NCBI GenBank assembly: GCA_025929535.1
Contig: JAICLZ010000011.1
Coordinates: 1-64,000 of the forward strand
Reading direction: 5' to 3'
DNA length: 64,000 bases
From: Gemmatimonadaceae bacterium
GTDB lineage: Bacteria; Gemmatimonadota; Gemmatimonadetes; Gemmatimonadales; Gemmatimonadaceae
This document shows positions 63,071 through 64,000 of the stretch, in pieces; the first letter of the stretch is position 1, and every line of letters starts with the position of its first letter. The translations under genes were made by a program, and so were the position numbers. The notes beneath the pieces were generated by a model, which saw only the letters and a program-made list of their open reading frames with translations, made no database searches and was not told the origin of the DNA.

Positions 63071-63302
63071 TCTGAGCCGATGCGAGCGGCAGTTGCCGTT
63101 TCGGGCAGGCGCGCACGATGCAGGCATCAACACTTTTGGAAATGCAGCGCGATGCAGGCATCAACAATTTTGGGAATACAGATTGAACGGATTTGACGGA
63201 TGGAAACGGATCGCACCGGTGCGCGCGATGGGGCGGTGCGCATGGACGGCGGTGTTTTCTTGGTTGGCAACCCAAGCAACTAAAGCGCTCTACATCCCTG
63301 CC
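63071..63302 (+). repeat. Intergenic direct repeat, copy A
   Basis: Partner of copy B, 344 bp apart. Shared landmarks: TCTGAGCC/TTTGAGCC start; a 23-base identity (63093-63115 equals 63437-63459); GCATCAACAATTTTGG; ATACRGATYGAACG; GGTTGGCAA; and a final CCTGCC. Copy A also contains an internal 34 bp near-tandem duplication. Confidence 0.8.
63117..63184 (+). repeat. 34 bp tandem duplication inside copy A
   Basis: Unit 1 (63117-63150) and unit 2 (63151-63184) both begin GATGCAGGCATCAACA and differ at a few positions (CTTTTGGAAATGCAG versus ATTTTGGGAATACAG). Confidence 0.8.
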
Positions 63303-63363
63303 GTTTCCAGCCAAAAATCAGTTGCCGTTGCTCCCGCACAGTGATGCAGGGAATGAGCTTTGT

Positions 63364-63405
63364 CGTCTCCGTTAAATCCGTTCCCATCCGTTTTTTCATC
63401 CGTAT
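63364..63405 (+). repeat. Inverted ATCCGT cluster
   Basis: Four ATCCGT-like hexamers in a T-rich context, the reverse complement of the ACGGAT clusters in copy A (63187-63211) and copy B (63488-63522). The reverse complement of 63369-63381 reads AACGGATTTAACGGA versus AACGGATTTGACGGA in copy A, so the arms could pair. Confidence 0.65.
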
Positions 63406-63414
63406 CTCAAAAAG

Positions 63415-63617
63415 TTTGAGCCATCCCGAGCGGCTGTTGCCGTTTCGGGCAGGCGCGCATGACACAAGCATCAACAATTTTGGAAATACGGATCGAACGC
63501 ATCGAACGGATCAGAACACGGATCACTTCCCTGCTCGGCGCGGGGGCCGGTGCGCCAGGCGAGCGGTATTTTTTGGGTTGGCAAGGGAAGCAGCGGCAGG
63601 GACGCTCTCTTCCTGCC
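63415..63617 (+). repeat. Intergenic direct repeat, copy B
   Basis: Second copy, lacking the internal duplication of copy A and diverged in the distal part. Contains three ACGGAT hexamers and ends about 55 bp before cinA. Confidence 0.8.
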
Positions 63618-63671
63618 CATTTCTCATGATCGCCTTTTCTCTCGTTCTCATCACTCTTCCGCGATTGCCTC

Positions 63672-64000
63672 GTGCAAGTTGAGATAGTCACCATCGGTGA
63701 CGAGCTGCTGCTCGGGTTCACCATCGATACGAACGCGGCCTATCTCGCGCGCACGCTCGCGGAGATCGGCATCGAGATCGTGCATCGCACGACCGTGGGC
63801 GATGACGAGGACCGCATCGCGGCCGCGGTGCGCGACGGGATCGAGCGCACCGGAGCCGTGATCACCACCGGCGGGCTCGGGCCCACCTCCGACGATCGCA
63901 CGCGGCCCGCCATCGCGAAGCTCTTCGGGCGCGAGCTCGTGCGCGACGACGGCATCGTCGAGCAGATCCGGCAGCGCTTCTGGCGCATGAGCTCCGCGAA
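63672..64000 (+). CDS. cinA: CinA-family protein, N-terminal part (cut by window end)
   Basis: The frame opens at GTG 63672 and runs to the window edge (109 codons). It begins V-E-I-V-T-I-G-D-E-L-L-L-G, then T-T-G-G-L-G-P-T-S-D-D, both hallmarks of the MoaB/Mog-like domain of CinA (nicotinamide-nucleotide amidase/competence-damage family; the N-terminal domain is an ADP-ribose pyrophosphatase in studied cases). Whether the C-terminal amidase domain is present cannot be seen. Confidence 0.92.
   Translation, partial: MQVEIVTIGDELLLGFTIDTNAAYLARTLAEIGIEIVHRTTVGDDEDRIAAAVRDGIERTGAVITTGGLGPTSDDRTRPAIAKLFGRELVRDDGIVEQIRQRFWRMSSA

Larger units (their letters stand above)
62963..63671. other. Repeat-rich intergenic region upstream of cinA
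   Basis: 709 bp with no supported gene. It is less GC-rich than its surroundings and mostly made of the repeat units described separately; the small open frames in it run straight through repeats. The last ~50 bp hold the cinA leader. Confidence 0.75.

Noticed and set aside
63093-63375. Small plus-strand frames in the region before cinA
   Set aside because: They run through the repeats with no ribosome site and no resemblance to proteins.
62963-63671. CRISPR array
   Set aside because: Repeat copies are long, unequal and not separated by uniform spacers; no cas genes.

Overview
The window is very GC-rich, gene-dense bacterial chromosome with many GTG and TTG starts and frequent 1-8 bp gene overlaps. 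The gene content (class II B12-dependent ribonucleotide reductase, TonB receptor, outer-membrane barrel protein, MglA with a roadblock protein, sulfocyanin-like cupredoxin, SRP RNA next to dnaX) suggests a Gram-negative, aerobic, heterotrophic soil-type bacterium, most likely Gemmatimonadota. That placement is an inference from gene content and style. There is no rRNA in the window to settle it. No phage, insertion sequence, CRISPR array or tRNA was recognised.

Layout. 1-4.6 kb is a peptidoglycan-sugar recycling operon (murQ end, anmK, nagZ, sodium-solute symporter). 4.8-8.4 kb is a giant CheB-CheR-PAS-histidine kinase. 8.4-12.6 kb (minus) is a phosphoprotein signalling operon of FHA/zinc-ribbon protein, Ser/Thr kinase and PP2C phosphatase. 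It diverges from a lipoprotein amidase translationally coupled to a HExxH/beta-propeller/outer-membrane-barrel protein (12.8-17.5 kb). Next come a gamma carbonic anhydrase, nrdJ, a TonB receptor, a sensor kinase and an MFS exporter. 27-35 kb is mixed: a frameshifted lipoprotein, phospholipase D, beta carbonic anhydrase, M20 peptidase, DUF4142 protein, a SufR-like Fe-S regulator with a palindrome over its promoter, and a quinoprotein.

35-43.7 kb is an aromatic catabolism locus. The plus-strand operon pcaH-pcaG-pcaB-pcaC-pobA-thioesterase converts 4-hydroxybenzoate via protocatechuate as far as the enol-lactone. The divergent minus-strand operon carries a cyclase-family protein, an aminotransferase, an ornithine cyclodeaminase homologue, crcB and DUF190. 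43.7-48.3 kb holds a Crp/Fnr regulator, a copper/respiration set (Sco1, CtaG, sulfocyanin-like cupredoxin) and an orphan lasso-peptide B2-type protease. 48.4-53.7 kb holds central carbon enzymes (transaldolase, pyruvate kinase, divergent class II aldolase). 53.7-57.8 kb has a degenerate histidine kinase beside an NtrC-type regulator, YtxH, YihY, and a clear deletion scar where an MFS permease is cut off in front of a small lipoprotein gene.

57.8-64 kb is a housekeeping block: SRP RNA (ffs) with a good promoter and terminator-like hairpin, dnaX, ybaB, recR, a small membrane protein, roadblock protein, mglA, pgsA and the start of cinA. A 0.7 kb non-coding stretch before cinA is filled with a duplicated, ACGGAT-rich repeat element.

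The observations most worth pursuing are the metallopeptidase-propeller-barrel fusion coupled to an amidase, the SufR-like regulator with its palindrome, the orphan B2 protease, the degenerate kinase/NtrC pair, the MFS deletion scar and the repeat element.
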